From positions 1 through 64,000 of the forward strand of contig CAMWBY010000004.1 in assembly GCA_947172645.1 (NCBI GenBank): a stretch of DNA of 64,000 nt, written 5' to 3'. This DNA is from an uncultured Lachnospiraceae bacterium (GTDB lineage: Bacteria; Bacillota; Clostridia; Lachnospirales; Lachnospiraceae). Shown in pieces: positions 53,714 to 63,019 of the stretch. The notes beneath the pieces are model-generated. The model was not told where the DNA came from. It saw nothing but the letters and a program-made list of their open reading frames with translations, and searched no databases. The translations under genes were made by a program, and so were the position numbers. Within the stretch, counting starts at the first letter, position 1; each line of letters starts with the position of its first letter.

Positions 53714-54676
53714 ATGCATGAAATAAAGTATGCCGATGCAGGCATGGATATGAAAAAACTGATGCTTCGGCTGATTGGAAAAGTCTGGATAGTATTTGCC
53801 GCCGCGGTGTTAGGGGCGGCGCTTGGAGGCACAGTCTATGCGATGGCAAGTATTGTGCCAAAGGAGGAGCGGGAATACCGGGCAATGTCTAAAATATATC
53901 TGGATTTCGCACCGGACGAGACGGGGGACGTCTATCAGGCATATAACGGTTATACGTGGAATGACTTGATGGCGACAGAGCCTATTTTGGACTTGACAAT
54001 GAAGTATTTGCCTGAAGGGTACACCCGGGAAGAGGTGACAGAGGCGACGAAAGCGGAAATATTATCGGATGTGCGTTTGCTGACAATCACCATCACTTCC
54101 CACGACCCGGACAGATGCAGCGCCATTCTGCTTGCCACCGGGCAGGCACTGGAAGAGCGGGGCGATGTGGCGGAGGAGTTTCGGCGGATTGAGGTCATCC
54201 AGACGACAGAGGCGACGCTTGTAACAGCCGATTCCAGAATGGCGCAGGCTGTTCTTGTGGGGATGATACTTTTTATAGCGCTCGCTTTATTTGGCATGAT
54301 GCTTGGGTATGTATTGGATGACCGGATTCAGGTGGCGGGCGATTTTAGGCAGGTGACGGAGGCGCCTTTTGTGGGCTATGCAGGGGCGGAGGGTATGCTT
54401 GGCACGGCATATGAGGACACACTAACGTGCCTGAGAGAAAAATTAGGCAGGATAGATGTTCTTACAGTTGACCAGGGAGAAGCAATCTCTGGGGAGGCCT
54501 GGCAGAATGCGCGCGCCTCGGACGGTGTCGTGGTGTGCGTGGAATATGGGAAAGTACACGCCGCCTATCTGGCTTATGTTATAGAGCAGCTTCAAGTAAG
54601 GGAATGTAAACTGGTTGGCGTGGCGGTCAGCGGAGCCGACGGAAAGTTTTTAAGAAGATATTACGGGCGGATATGA
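53714..54676 (+). CDS. Wzz/CpsC-like protein with kinase-like remnant
   Basis: A 320-residue chain-length-type protein. Membrane segments near residues 15-40 and 180-200 enclose a short extracellular Wzz domain. The cytoplasmic tail (about 205-320) runs like a CpsD-type tyrosine kinase (IDVLTVDQGE, SDGVVVCVEYGKVHAAYLAY, KLVGVAVSGADGKFLRRYYG) but the Walker A loop is absent and the Tyr cluster is reduced to YY. The start at 53714 has AGAAGGA upstream; GTG at 53675 overlaps the previous stop. It may be an inactive regulator of chain length. Confidence 0.75.
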   Translation: MHEIKYADAGMDMKKLMLRLIGKVWIVFAAAVLGAALGGTVYAMASIVPKEEREYRAMSKIYLDFAPDETGDVYQAYNGYTWNDLMATEPILDLTMKYLPEGYTREEVTEATKAEILSDVRLLTITITSHDPDRCSAILLATGQALEERGDVAEEFRRIEVIQTTEATLVTADSRMAQAVLVGMILFIALALFGMMLGYVLDDRIQVAGDFRQVTEAPFVGYAGAEGMLGTAYEDTLTCLREKLGRIDVLTVDQGEAISGEAWQNARASDGVVVCVEYGKVHAAYLAYVIEQLQVRECKLVGVAVSGADGKFLRRYYGRI

Positions 54677-55455
54677 GAATACAATTACTGGTCTCGGCGG
54701 TGAATCAGGATGTCGCCGCACTTGCGGAAAAAATGCATATACAGGGCGATGCGGTGGTGGTCAACCAGTGCGGGCGTTACGGATATGAGGAGATGATTAT
54801 CAACCGGCATAAGATACAGGTGTTTTCCATGCCGGAGCGAGGCGTGGGACTGAGCCGTAATACCGCTATGCTGCATGCCCATGCGGATATTTGTGTTTTC
54901 TCGGACGAGGATGTCGTCCTGTGCGAGGATTATGAAGAGAAAATTCGCCGGGTATACAGGGACTTGCCGGATGCAGATATGGTTCTTGTCAATGTAAAAG
55001 TAGCCCCTTCCAGGCGGACTTACTGGAATGAAGACATCCATCGTATCCATTTTCGCAATTACGGGCGGTATCCGGCTTACAGCATTACGGCCAGGCAGGA
55101 GGCATTGCTGCGGGCCAACGTGCATTATTCGCTGCTTTTCGGCGGAGGAGCCAGGTACAGCAACGGGGAGGACAGTCTTTTTCTCAGGGACTGCCTGAAA
55201 GCGGGGCTTAAGATTTACGCCCATACGGTTTGCATCGGGGAAGAAGTGGAGAGAGAGTCTACATGGTTTAGCGGATACCATGAGAAATTCTTTAAAGACC
55301 GGGGCGTCCTGTACCACTATCTGTATGGAAGAATGGCATTGCCGCTTTCTTTCCGGTTCCTGTGGGCGCACAGGAAGGAGATGTGCCGAGAAATTCCCGT
55401 CAGACAGGCGTATGCATGGATGAAGGCGGGTGTGCATGAGGCGAAGCATGGGTGA
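54673..55455 (+). CDS. GT-A fold glycosyltransferase
   Basis: A 260-residue putative glycosyltransferase of the GT2-like group. GVGLSRNTAMLHAHADICVF followed by the metal-site SDEDV and the later FGGGARYSNGEDSLFLRDCL match the GT-A arrangement (NT-A, DxD, and ED acid). The N-terminus lacks the usual VPVYN. It overlaps the preceding stop by 4 bases (ATGA), so the genes are coupled. Confidence 0.8.
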   Translation: MRIQLLVSAVNQDVAALAEKMHIQGDAVVVNQCGRYGYEEMIINRHKIQVFSMPERGVGLSRNTAMLHAHADICVFSDEDVVLCEDYEEKIRRVYRDLPDADMVLVNVKVAPSRRTYWNEDIHRIHFRNYGRYPAYSITARQEALLRANVHYSLLFGGGARYSNGEDSLFLRDCLKAGLKIYAHTVCIGEEVERESTWFSGYHEKFFKDRGVLYHYLYGRMALPLSFRFLWAHRKEMCREIPVRQAYAWMKAGVHEAKHG

Positions 55456-55510
55456 CGCAGTGTGTATGGAGGAAGAAATTGCGGCGGTGCAGGAAAGGTA
55501 ACAGCGAGCT

Positions 55511-56626
55511 ATGATTCTGTATATTACGGTGGCGGCAGTCACGGTGCTGCTTGCAGGTATGGTGAACTGCCATCCGGCCATACAACCGCATAAGACCACG
55601 AGGCAGCAGACGTGCAACAGGGTTTGCCTGTCGGCTGTGTTTCTGATTCTCTTCGCATTGTCGGCGTGCAGGCTCAATGTGGGCAACGACTATGCCAAGT
55701 ACGTGGAGTTTATGCATCTAGTGAACTGTGATTCTTATGTGCCGACGGAGATTGGATTTAACCTGTTGGTGAAATTCATCTACGGTTTGTCGGGATTTGA
55801 GAATTATCTTCTCGTGTTTGCGGTATATGCCTTTGCGACAGTATTTCTTTTTATGCTCGCCATGTATGAGCAGAGCGATGATTTCCCATTGACATTCTTC
55901 CTTTTCATGGCGCTTGGGTATTATTTCCAGACGTTCAGTACGGTGCGCTATTATTTGGCGCTTGCGGTGGCGTTGTACTCTATGAAGTTTGTGCTGCGCA
56001 GACAGTGGGGCAGGTTCGTGGTTTTGGTTTTATTGGGCTCCGCATTCCACAAATCGCTCCTGGTGGTCATTCCGCTGTATATTTTGGCGATTGTGCCGTG
56101 GAAGAAATGGCAGCTTGCCATCGGGGCATTATTTTGTACGACCTTTTTGTTTTGCCAGGACTTTTATCTGAAAGTGGTGGTATTGTTGTACCCCACCTAT
56201 GAGGATACGGAATATCTGGAGGGCGGTACAAGCTATATCAATATCCTGCGCTGCCTGGCGGTGCTTTTGTTTGCTGGATTGGTGTATGTCATGGGGAGGA
56301 AAAAGCGTTCCGACTCTGAAAGGTTCAGATTTTATTTTTATTTGAATTTAGGCGCGCTTGTTTTGTATGTATTTTGTTCATTTCTGCCAATTATATCCCG
56401 CATAGGATATTATCTGACGGTCAGCCACATACTGTTCTTACCGATGCTGCTTGGACAAGTGGACAATCCGAGATGGAGGAAGCTGTTCCGGTTGGGGATG
56501 ATTCTGGCTGCTCTACTTTATTTTGCGGTTTATATGAGTCGTGCGGGGAATGATGGGACTTTGATTCTGCCATATAAGACGTTTTTCTTTCATGATATGG
56601 TAAATATATTGTCGGATGTGAACTAA
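55511..56626 (+). CDS. EpsG-like polysaccharide polymerase
   Basis: A 371-residue protein with about ten membrane segments. NVGNDYAKYVEFMHLV and the EIGFNLLVKFIYGLSG segment are typical of EpsG-family proteins, which are believed to polymerise repeat units. AGTACGGTGCGYY-type segment QTFSTVRYYLALAVALYS also fits. The second polymerase-like protein in the window is at 45534. Confidence 0.87.
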   Translation: MILYITVAAVTVLLAGMVNCHPAIQPHKTTRQQTCNRVCLSAVFLILFALSACRLNVGNDYAKYVEFMHLVNCDSYVPTEIGFNLLVKFIYGLSGFENYLLVFAVYAFATVFLFMLAMYEQSDDFPLTFFLFMALGYYFQTFSTVRYYLALAVALYSMKFVLRRQWGRFVVLVLLGSAFHKSLLVVIPLYILAIVPWKKWQLAIGALFCTTFLFCQDFYLKVVVLLYPTYEDTEYLEGGTSYINILRCLAVLLFAGLVYVMGRKKRSDSERFRFYFYLNLGALVLYVFCSFLPIISRIGYYLTVSHILFLPMLLGQVDNPRWRKLFRLGMILAALLYFAVYMSRAGNDGTLILPYKTFFFHDMVNILSDVN

Positions 56627-56664
56627 TTCCGGGGGATATCAGAAAAAGGACAGGGGAATGAGGC

Positions 56665-57549
56665 ATGGTTTTTAGCATTATCGTGGTATGTCTGGACGCG
56701 GGAGACAGGCTGCGGGAGACAGTCGAGAGCATCCGGAGGCAGACAGAGCAGGACTATGAGATTATCATCAAAGACGGCGGCTCTACGGATGAATTGACGG
56801 TGAATCTTTTAAAGGAATATAGTGAAAACGACGACCATCCTCCGATGATGGCTTGCGGGGAGCAGGAATGGCCGCATAACCATGGGGCTGATGGCAGGCT
56901 TAGGATATACCGCAGTAAGGATACAGGTATTTATGATGCCATGAACCAGGCCGTGCAGCATGTGCGGGGGGATTTTGTTTTTTTTCTCAATTGCGGGGAC
57001 AGCTTCTATGACAGCCATGTGCTGGCGCGGGTTAAGGAGCAGACAGAACGGCTGAAAGATGCGGACACAAAGACGCCGTATATTGTTTACGGTAATATTT
57101 ATGAGCAGAAGACAGGGACGCTTGTACAGTCCAATCCGGTGATTGACGATTTTGCATGTTACAGGAACATTCCCTGTCACCAGGCGTGTTTCTATGATGC
57201 AGGGCTGTTCCGGGAGAGAGGGTTTGATACGGGCTATCAGGTGCGGGCTGATTATGAACACTTTCTATGGTGTTATTACATAGCCCGTGCCGGAATGGTA
57301 TCTATACCGGTCGCCGTGGCGCGTTATGAAGGAGGCGGCTTCTCCGAGACAAGGGAAAACAGGGTGAAATCCAGGCAAGAGCACAGGCAAGTAGTAGGCA
57401 GATATATGCCGAAAGGGAAAGTAATCAAGTACCGGTTTATTATGGCGCTGACCTTGGCGCCTGTAAGGACTTGGGCGGCGGGGAATCCGCTGACAGCGGC
57501 TTTTTATCAGAAACTAAAGGGAAAATTATATAAATATATAAAGGGGTAA
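56665..57549 (+). CDS. GT2 glycosyltransferase
   Basis: A 294-residue GT-A enzyme with SIIVVCLDAGDRL, IIKDGGSTDE, DTGIYDAMNQAV, metal-site segment FFLNCGDSFYD and base region RADYEHFLW. The DTGIYDAMNKG-type motif is typical of WcaA/colanic-acid-like transferases. No membrane segment. It belongs to the same operon as the polymerase just upstream. Confidence 0.9.
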   Translation: MVFSIIVVCLDAGDRLRETVESIRRQTEQDYEIIIKDGGSTDELTVNLLKEYSENDDHPPMMACGEQEWPHNHGADGRLRIYRSKDTGIYDAMNQAVQHVRGDFVFFLNCGDSFYDSHVLARVKEQTERLKDADTKTPYIVYGNIYEQKTGTLVQSNPVIDDFACYRNIPCHQACFYDAGLFRERGFDTGYQVRADYEHFLWCYYIARAGMVSIPVAVARYEGGGFSETRENRVKSRQEHRQVVGRYMPKGKVIKYRFIMALTLAPVRTWAAGNPLTAAFYQKLKGKLYKYIKG

Positions 57550-57564
57550 GGAAGCATTGTTAGT

Positions 57565-57616
57565 GTGTCATTTTCCAATTGCATACAAAAAAGTATGGCT
57601 AGTTGGTAAATGACAC
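57565..57616 (+). other. Long intercistronic hairpin
   Basis: GTGTCATTT (57565-57573) pairs with AAATGACAC (57608-57616); after one mismatch CCAATT pairs with AGTTGG, then ATAC with GTAT. There is no T tract. It lies within the transferase operon just before the GT4 gene. Confidence 0.6.
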
Positions 57617-57645
57617 GCCAGTGACGCTTCGGAATGGAGGAGAAT

Positions 57646-58932
57646 ATGAAGGCACTATGGGTTTGCAATATCATGCTCCCTACGATTGCCAGGCAGTTAG
57701 GCGTATCTTACAGCAACAGAGAGGGCTGGCTGAGCGGGCTGTTGGAGCGTGTCGTGCAGGAACAGGGTTGGAACCGCATTGAGCTTGGGATTGCTTTTCC
57801 GGTGGATGAAGAGATGGGGGATTTCCACAGGACGATGCAGCTTGGGGAACATGGTTCCTGTTCTTGTTACGGATTTGTAGAAAATACAGACGAACCTGAA
57901 GTCTATGACGCAGGGTTGGAGAGAAAATTTCAGGAGATTCTAAAAGATTTTGAGCCGGACATCCTGCATGTGTTCGGGACGGAGTATCCGCATGCGCTTG
58001 CATGTATCAGGGCATACGGGAAGCCGGAGCATACGCTTGTAGGCATCCAGGGGGTATGCAGCGCCATCGCGGAGGAATATATGGCTGACCTGCCGAAAAA
58101 AGTGCAGAGGCAAGTGACGTTACGCGACCGGATTAAGAAGGACAGTATCAGGCAGCAGCAAAAGAAGTTTAAGAAACGGGGAGAGCATGAGAAAGAGGCT
58201 TTGCTCTTGACGGGGAACATTGCGGGCAGAACAGATTTCGACCGTGCGCAGGCGGCGAAAATCAATCCCACTGCCAATTACCACTATCTGAATGAAACGC
58301 TGCGGGGGATTTTTTACCGTGACAGATGGAAAAGAAACGCTTGCCAGCCGTACAGTATTTTCCTGAGCCAGGGCGATTATCCGCTCAAAGGGTTTCACTA
58401 TCTGCTGCGGGCGTTGCCGGGGGTATTAGAGCAGTTCCCCGAAACACATGTCTACGTGGCAGGCAGTAATATTATTGAGAGCGGGACGCTGCAGGACAGG
58501 CTGAAACTGTCGGCGTATGGAAAGTATATCAGAAAGCTTATCAAGGACAATCATCTGGAGGAACATGTGACGATGCTTGGCAGACTGAGCGCGGAAGAGA
58601 TGAAAGAACAGTATTTGCGGAGTCATCTTTTCGTGCTGCCTTCAGCTCTTGAAAATTCTCCCAATTCGTTGGGGGAGGCTATGCTTTTGGGCGTGCCTTG
58701 TGTGGCGGCGGATGTGGGCGGCGTACATAACCTGCTGACGGACGGCGGCGACGGGATGTTGTATCCGGCGGGGGATGTGGAAGCGCTCAAGGACAGCATT
58801 ATTGAGATTTTCACGAAGGAGGCTATAGTGGAAAGATTTTCCGATAATGCCAGGAAACATGCGCGGGTGAATCACGACACGGATCAGAATTATTACCGCC
58901 TGATTCATATATACCGGGAGATATTGTCATGA
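57646..58932 (+). CDS. GT4 glycosyltransferase
   Basis: A 428-residue GT-B fold retaining enzyme: N-terminal domain with VCNIMLPTIARQLG, C-terminal domain with SIFLSQGDYPLKGFHYLLRA and the donor-site E-x7-E in LENSPNSLGEAMLLGVPCVA. ATG at 57646 follows GGAGGAG; the ATG at 57634 is upstream of that site. Overlaps the next gene in ATGA. Confidence 0.9.
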   Translation: MKALWVCNIMLPTIARQLGVSYSNREGWLSGLLERVVQEQGWNRIELGIAFPVDEEMGDFHRTMQLGEHGSCSCYGFVENTDEPEVYDAGLERKFQEILKDFEPDILHVFGTEYPHALACIRAYGKPEHTLVGIQGVCSAIAEEYMADLPKKVQRQVTLRDRIKKDSIRQQQKKFKKRGEHEKEALLLTGNIAGRTDFDRAQAAKINPTANYHYLNETLRGIFYRDRWKRNACQPYSIFLSQGDYPLKGFHYLLRALPGVLEQFPETHVYVAGSNIIESGTLQDRLKLSAYGKYIRKLIKDNHLEEHVTMLGRLSAEEMKEQYLRSHLFVLPSALENSPNSLGEAMLLGVPCVAADVGGVHNLLTDGGDGMLYPAGDVEALKDSIIEIFTKEAIVERFSDNARKHARVNHDTDQNYYRLIHIYREILS

Positions 58933-60131
58933 CTTTTACGTTTGTGTCCAATTATATCAACCATCACCAGATTCCCCTGTGCGATGCGCTTTATCAGGAG
59001 TTGGGAGAAGATTTTACTTTTATCCAGACAATGCCTATGGAGGAAGAGCGGGTCGCTATGGGGTGGGGCGTGGATGTACGCCGCCTTTCCTATGTGCAAT
59101 GCCTGTATGAGGCGGAGTATGAATGCCTGAAAAAGATTGTGGAGAGCGACGTGGTGTTGTTTGGATGGACACAGCGGGAGGAATTGGCCATATCCAGGCT
59201 TGAAACGGGTAAAGCAACGCTGCGGGTGAGCGAGCGGCTCTATAGAGAAGGACAGTGGAAAGCGGTTTCACCCAGGGGGCTTATTGCCAAGTACCATGAA
59301 CATATCAAATACAGGAAGCAGAATGTGTGTATGCTGTGCGCGGGTGCGTACACAGCGTCGGATTTCAGGCTAATCGGGGCATATCCGGGCAAGTTGTTTA
59401 AGTGGGGATACTTTACAGAGCTTCGCACTTACAGTGAAGATGAGTTTGCGCAGATGAAACCCCAGGACGGAACAATCCATATCGTATGGGCGGGCAGGTT
59501 TATACCCCTCAAACATCCGGAGTATGTAGTGCGGTTAGCGAGAACCTTGCGGGCCAGGGGGTATGCATTTTATTTGCATATGTTAGGCGACGGAGAATTA
59601 CAGCCTTCGGTCAGGGAAGAGGTGGAACATGCCGGCCTGTCGCAATATTTCCGGTTCTATGGTTATACGGAGCCCGGACGGGTGCGGGACGTGATGGAGA
59701 AGTGCCACATCCACCTTTTTACAAGCAATTATCTGGAAGGATGGGGAGCCGTAGTTAATGAGGGCATGAACAGCGGATGCGTGGAGGTGGTCAACGCGCA
59801 GGTTGGGGCGGCCCCTTATTTGATACGCCATGGAGAGAATGGGCTTGTCTATCCGGACGACAATTACGGGAAAATGGAAGAACTGGTGCTTGACCTTATG
59901 GAGCATTGGGAGGCGCATAGGGCGATGGGACGCGCCGCCTATGAGACGGTGCGGGATATGTGGAATGCCGGGCATGCGGCAAAAGAGCTTCTGCGGTTTT
60001 CGGAAGGGCTGCTAAGAGGCGCGGTGGTTCCTGCGCAGGAGGGGCCGCTCAGTGTAGCCCCGGCGGTCAGCCCGGGTAAGATGTACTGGAAGATGATGGA
60101 TGGAGGTTTATGTAAAAGCAAGAATGAATAA
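58929..60131 (+). CDS. GT4-like glycosyltransferase
   Basis: A 400-residue GT-B fold enzyme with HIVWAGRFIPLKHPEYVVRL and E-x7-E in SNYLEGWGAVVNEGMNSG, the place of the usual DP-E-GLP. No membrane segment. Starts in the stop of the preceding gene (ATGA). Confidence 0.88.
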   Translation: MTFTFVSNYINHHQIPLCDALYQELGEDFTFIQTMPMEEERVAMGWGVDVRRLSYVQCLYEAEYECLKKIVESDVVLFGWTQREELAISRLETGKATLRVSERLYREGQWKAVSPRGLIAKYHEHIKYRKQNVCMLCAGAYTASDFRLIGAYPGKLFKWGYFTELRTYSEDEFAQMKPQDGTIHIVWAGRFIPLKHPEYVVRLARTLRARGYAFYLHMLGDGELQPSVREEVEHAGLSQYFRFYGYTEPGRVRDVMEKCHIHLFTSNYLEGWGAVVNEGMNSGCVEVVNAQVGAAPYLIRHGENGLVYPDDNYGKMEELVLDLMEHWEAHRAMGRAAYETVRDMWNAGHAAKELLRFSEGLLRGAVVPAQEGPLSVAPAVSPGKMYWKMMDGGLCKSKNE

Positions 60132-61173
60132 AAAAGTCAGCGTAATCGTTCCGGTATATAATTCCATAGATTGTCTGGAGAGATGCGTCAAATCTATCTG
60201 TAGGCAAACTTACGGGAATCTGGAGATACTTCTGGTTGACGACGGTTCCACGGACGGGACGGATAAACTGTGTGAGAAACTTGCGTCACAGGACAGCCGT
60301 ATCCGCACCTATCATAAGAAGAACGGCGGGGCTTCTTCCGCCCGCAATGTCGGCATCAGGCTTGCATCGGGAGAATACCTTGGCTTCGTGGACAGCGACG
60401 ATTATATCGAACCGGATATGTATGAGCTGATGGTTTCGGCTATGGAGACACAAACCGAATTACGGGATTCTACGGTGCCAAGCGCCGCCTTACAGAAGGA
60501 AATATCTGTGGTACAGATTTCCAGGGACGAGGTGGACGAGGAGGGAAACAGACTGCCGGACGTCTGTGTGCCGCCTGAGAAGGCGGAGTTTTGTAAGGCG
60601 GAAGATTTCCTGAAAGAACTTTTGATGCACCGGGGCGACTGTTCTTTCTGTACGAAATTGGTGAAACGGGGGCTGTTTGAGAAGCACAGATTTCCGGAAG
60701 GGGTTTTGAATGAAGATTTCAGTCTTTTGGTGGAGATGCTTCCGGAGGCGGGGGGTATAACGATTCTGCCCAAGCAATGTTACCATGTGGTCTGTCGTAT
60801 GGAAAGCACCACGAGGAAGAAGACGCAGGACAGTTTTTCCAGAGTGTTTCTGGACATTGTGGACAATGCGGACAAGATACAGTTGCTTGTGGATAAGGAC
60901 TATCCCGAGCTTCATGGGTACGCTGTGCGGTTTAACCTGTACCAGAGACTTGATTATCTGCTTCATGTGCCGATTTCACAGATGGGGAAGGACAATGCGT
61001 TTTATAATCGCGTAAAGGCATATCTGAGAGGACATGTGTGGGATACTTTATGCAATCCTTACCTGACGAGAAAAAATAAAATATATCTGTTACTGTTTAC
61101 GGCAGCGCCGAGAACAGTCAGGAAAGTACATGCATGGAAAATGACAATGCAGCGGGATAAGGGAAGTAAATGA
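60124..61173 (+). CDS. GT2 glycosyltransferase
   Basis: A 349-residue GT-A enzyme with VSVIVPVYNSIDCLERCV, LLVDDGSTDGTDKLC, SSARNVGIRLASGEYLGF and metal site VDSDDYIEPDMYEL. The start at 60124 overlaps the previous gene by 8 bases; an in-frame ATG at 60100 is a possible alternative. Followed by the GT39-like gene with ATGA overlap. Confidence 0.9.
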   Translation: MNKKVSVIVPVYNSIDCLERCVKSICRQTYGNLEILLVDDGSTDGTDKLCEKLASQDSRIRTYHKKNGGASSARNVGIRLASGEYLGFVDSDDYIEPDMYELMVSAMETQTELRDSTVPSAALQKEISVVQISRDEVDEEGNRLPDVCVPPEKAEFCKAEDFLKELLMHRGDCSFCTKLVKRGLFEKHRFPEGVLNEDFSLLVEMLPEAGGITILPKQCYHVVCRMESTTRKKTQDSFSRVFLDIVDNADKIQLLVDKDYPELHGYAVRFNLYQRLDYLLHVPISQMGKDNAFYNRVKAYLRGHVWDTLCNPYLTRKNKIYLLLFTAAPRTVRKVHAWKMTMQRDKGSK

Positions 61174-62801
61174 AACAACAGCGCAATAAAACCATAACAA
61201 CCGATAAAAGATATCTGATATATTTTCTTATAATCTGGGCAGCACAGATGGCGGCTGCCTTTTATTTCTGCGTACAGAAACAGGGGTTCCATGAAGACGA
61301 ATATTATACCTATTATTCCACGGCGCGTACCAATGGTTTCTATGTGGAGGATGGGCAGTGGATGGACAGGGACGCCTACCGGGATGAATTTGTGGTGCTG
61401 CCCGGACAGCGGTTTCAGTATGGCTTGGTGAAACAGGTGCAGTCTTGGGACGTGCATCCGCCGATGTATTACTGGGTGTTTCATACTGTGGCGTCTCTTG
61501 TGCCGGGGGTATTTTCTAAATGGATTGGGTTGTCGGTAAACCTGTTTTTCTTTGGCATTAATATTGTTTTGCTGACATATCTGTCATATTTAGTTGGCGG
61601 ACGGAACAAAGGGCTGTCTGTCCTGGTGGCGCTTTTTGCAGGGTTTTGCCCTGCGGCCATGAGCGGCGTGGCGTTTATCAGGATGTATGAGATGCTTGCC
61701 ACGATGGTGCTTTTGTGCGGTATTCTACACGTGCGTGCGGCGGAAGAAAGCGGAAGGAAACTGCCTGTGCTAAAAATCCTGCTTCCCATGTCGGCGGTGA
61801 CTTATATCGGATTTTTGACGCAGTATTATTATTTTATCTTTCTTTTTTATCTGGCGGCGGCTTTTGGCGTGTGGATTTTATGGCGGGACAGAAATATATG
61901 GAACTGCCTGAGATATGGCGCCTGCCAGGGAATTGCGTTTATTTTGGCATATTTGACCTATCCTTCCTGTCTGGGCCAGATGTTCCGGGGGCAGAGAGGG
62001 GCGCAGGCGACGGAGAACTTCTTTGATTTGTCCAATACGGCGCAGAGACTGGGCTTTTTCTGGGGGCTGCTTGATGAGTATGTTTTTGGGAACATGCTTC
62101 CGGTATTCTTGTTGGTGATTTTGGTGCTTGGGGTGACTGTATACAGGCGGAGAGGCGTGCGGAAAAGCTTTGGGCCTGCATTCTGGATGCTTGCTTTTGC
62201 CACGGTGGGATATTTTGTGACGGTGTCAAAGACAGCCCTGCTGCTTGGCGATACGTCCAACCGCTATCAGCTTCCGGTTTATGGCATGATTGTGTTGTTG
62301 GTCTTTCAGGCAATAGGGGTGTTGTGGCGGCGGGTGGTATCTTTGGCGCAAGGCGGGCGGTTTGCCGGATTGACCAATGCCGGGACGGCATTGACATGCG
62401 CATCTGTCACTGTCTGCCTTCTGATTGATATGACGGGCCTTGTATCCGGCAGGACAGTGTTCCTCTATCCCGAGGACAGAGAGCAGACCGCATATGCCCG
62501 GGAGATGGCGGAATTGGGCGTGTCCGTGGTTTATCTTTATGAGACAGGGGCGGAATGGTGTATATGGGATGTATCCAACGAACTGTTTGCCTATCCGGAG
62601 GTTTACTTTGCGGCCGTGGAGGGCGAGAGGCCGATTGTGGATGACACAATCGGGAATGCGGACGCATTGGTGGTGTATATGGCAAAGGGGGCGGATGCAG
62701 GAGGGCAGGCGCAGAGGATTTTGCAGAGTAATCCGAACTTGACACAAAACAGGCTGGTATTTGGGGAGAAGTATTGCGATGTGTATTATTTTAGCAGATA
62801 G
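61170..62801 (+). CDS. GT39-like membrane glycosyltransferase (PMT/ArnT family)
   Basis: A 543-residue protein with about 11-12 membrane segments. The first extracellular loop has the acidic motif FHEDEYYTYYS and then SWDVHPPMYYWVFH, both typical of GT39/PMT/ArnT-family enzymes that take sugar from a lipid phosphate donor. The C-terminal 100 residues are extracellular. It may decorate the polysaccharide with a lipid-P-sugar made by the GtrB-like enzyme at 50479. Last gene of the long operon. Confidence 0.82.
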   Translation: MKQQRNKTITTDKRYLIYFLIIWAAQMAAAFYFCVQKQGFHEDEYYTYYSTARTNGFYVEDGQWMDRDAYRDEFVVLPGQRFQYGLVKQVQSWDVHPPMYYWVFHTVASLVPGVFSKWIGLSVNLFFFGINIVLLTYLSYLVGGRNKGLSVLVALFAGFCPAAMSGVAFIRMYEMLATMVLLCGILHVRAAEESGRKLPVLKILLPMSAVTYIGFLTQYYYFIFLFYLAAAFGVWILWRDRNIWNCLRYGACQGIAFILAYLTYPSCLGQMFRGQRGAQATENFFDLSNTAQRLGFFWGLLDEYVFGNMLPVFLLVILVLGVTVYRRRGVRKSFGPAFWMLAFATVGYFVTVSKTALLLGDTSNRYQLPVYGMIVLLVFQAIGVLWRRVVSLAQGGRFAGLTNAGTALTCASVTVCLLIDMTGLVSGRTVFLYPEDREQTAYAREMAELGVSVVYLYETGAEWCIWDVSNELFAYPEVYFAAVEGERPIVDDTIGNADALVVYMAKGADAGGQAQRILQSNPNLTQNRLVFGEKYCDVYYFSR

Positions 62802-62908
62802 ATGGAACGTCTAACGGACGAACCGTAATCGTTCAGCCTTATTATGCTGCGTAGGTATAATCGTTCTGTATGCGGTTTTATGAGTTGTGAACTTAAGATT
62901 TTAGAAGA

Positions 62909-62937
62909 TTGCAAAGGATTTTTGCCTATGTTATACT
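62909..62937 (+). promoter_or_regulatory. Sigma-A promoter of the 4,6-dehydratase gene
   Basis: TTGCAA (62909-62914), 17-base spacer, TATACT (62932-62937), giving a leader of about 75 bases before 63020. Upstream 62802-62905 contains two copies of TAATCGTTC but no gene. Confidence 0.65.
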
Positions 62938-63019
62938 AAAGGGCGATGTAAAAGGTATATTTTTCGATTGTCTGGTTAAGAAATAGGAACAGAGATATAG
63001 AGAAATTGGAGGAACGCAT

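Noticed and set aside
54685..55686. A 333-codon minus-strand open frame opposite a glycosyltransferase
   Set aside because: Antisense to two real genes, atypical composition, no ribosome site.
57565..57616. The hairpin as a Rho-independent terminator
   Set aside because: There is no T run after the stem and the operon continues directly.
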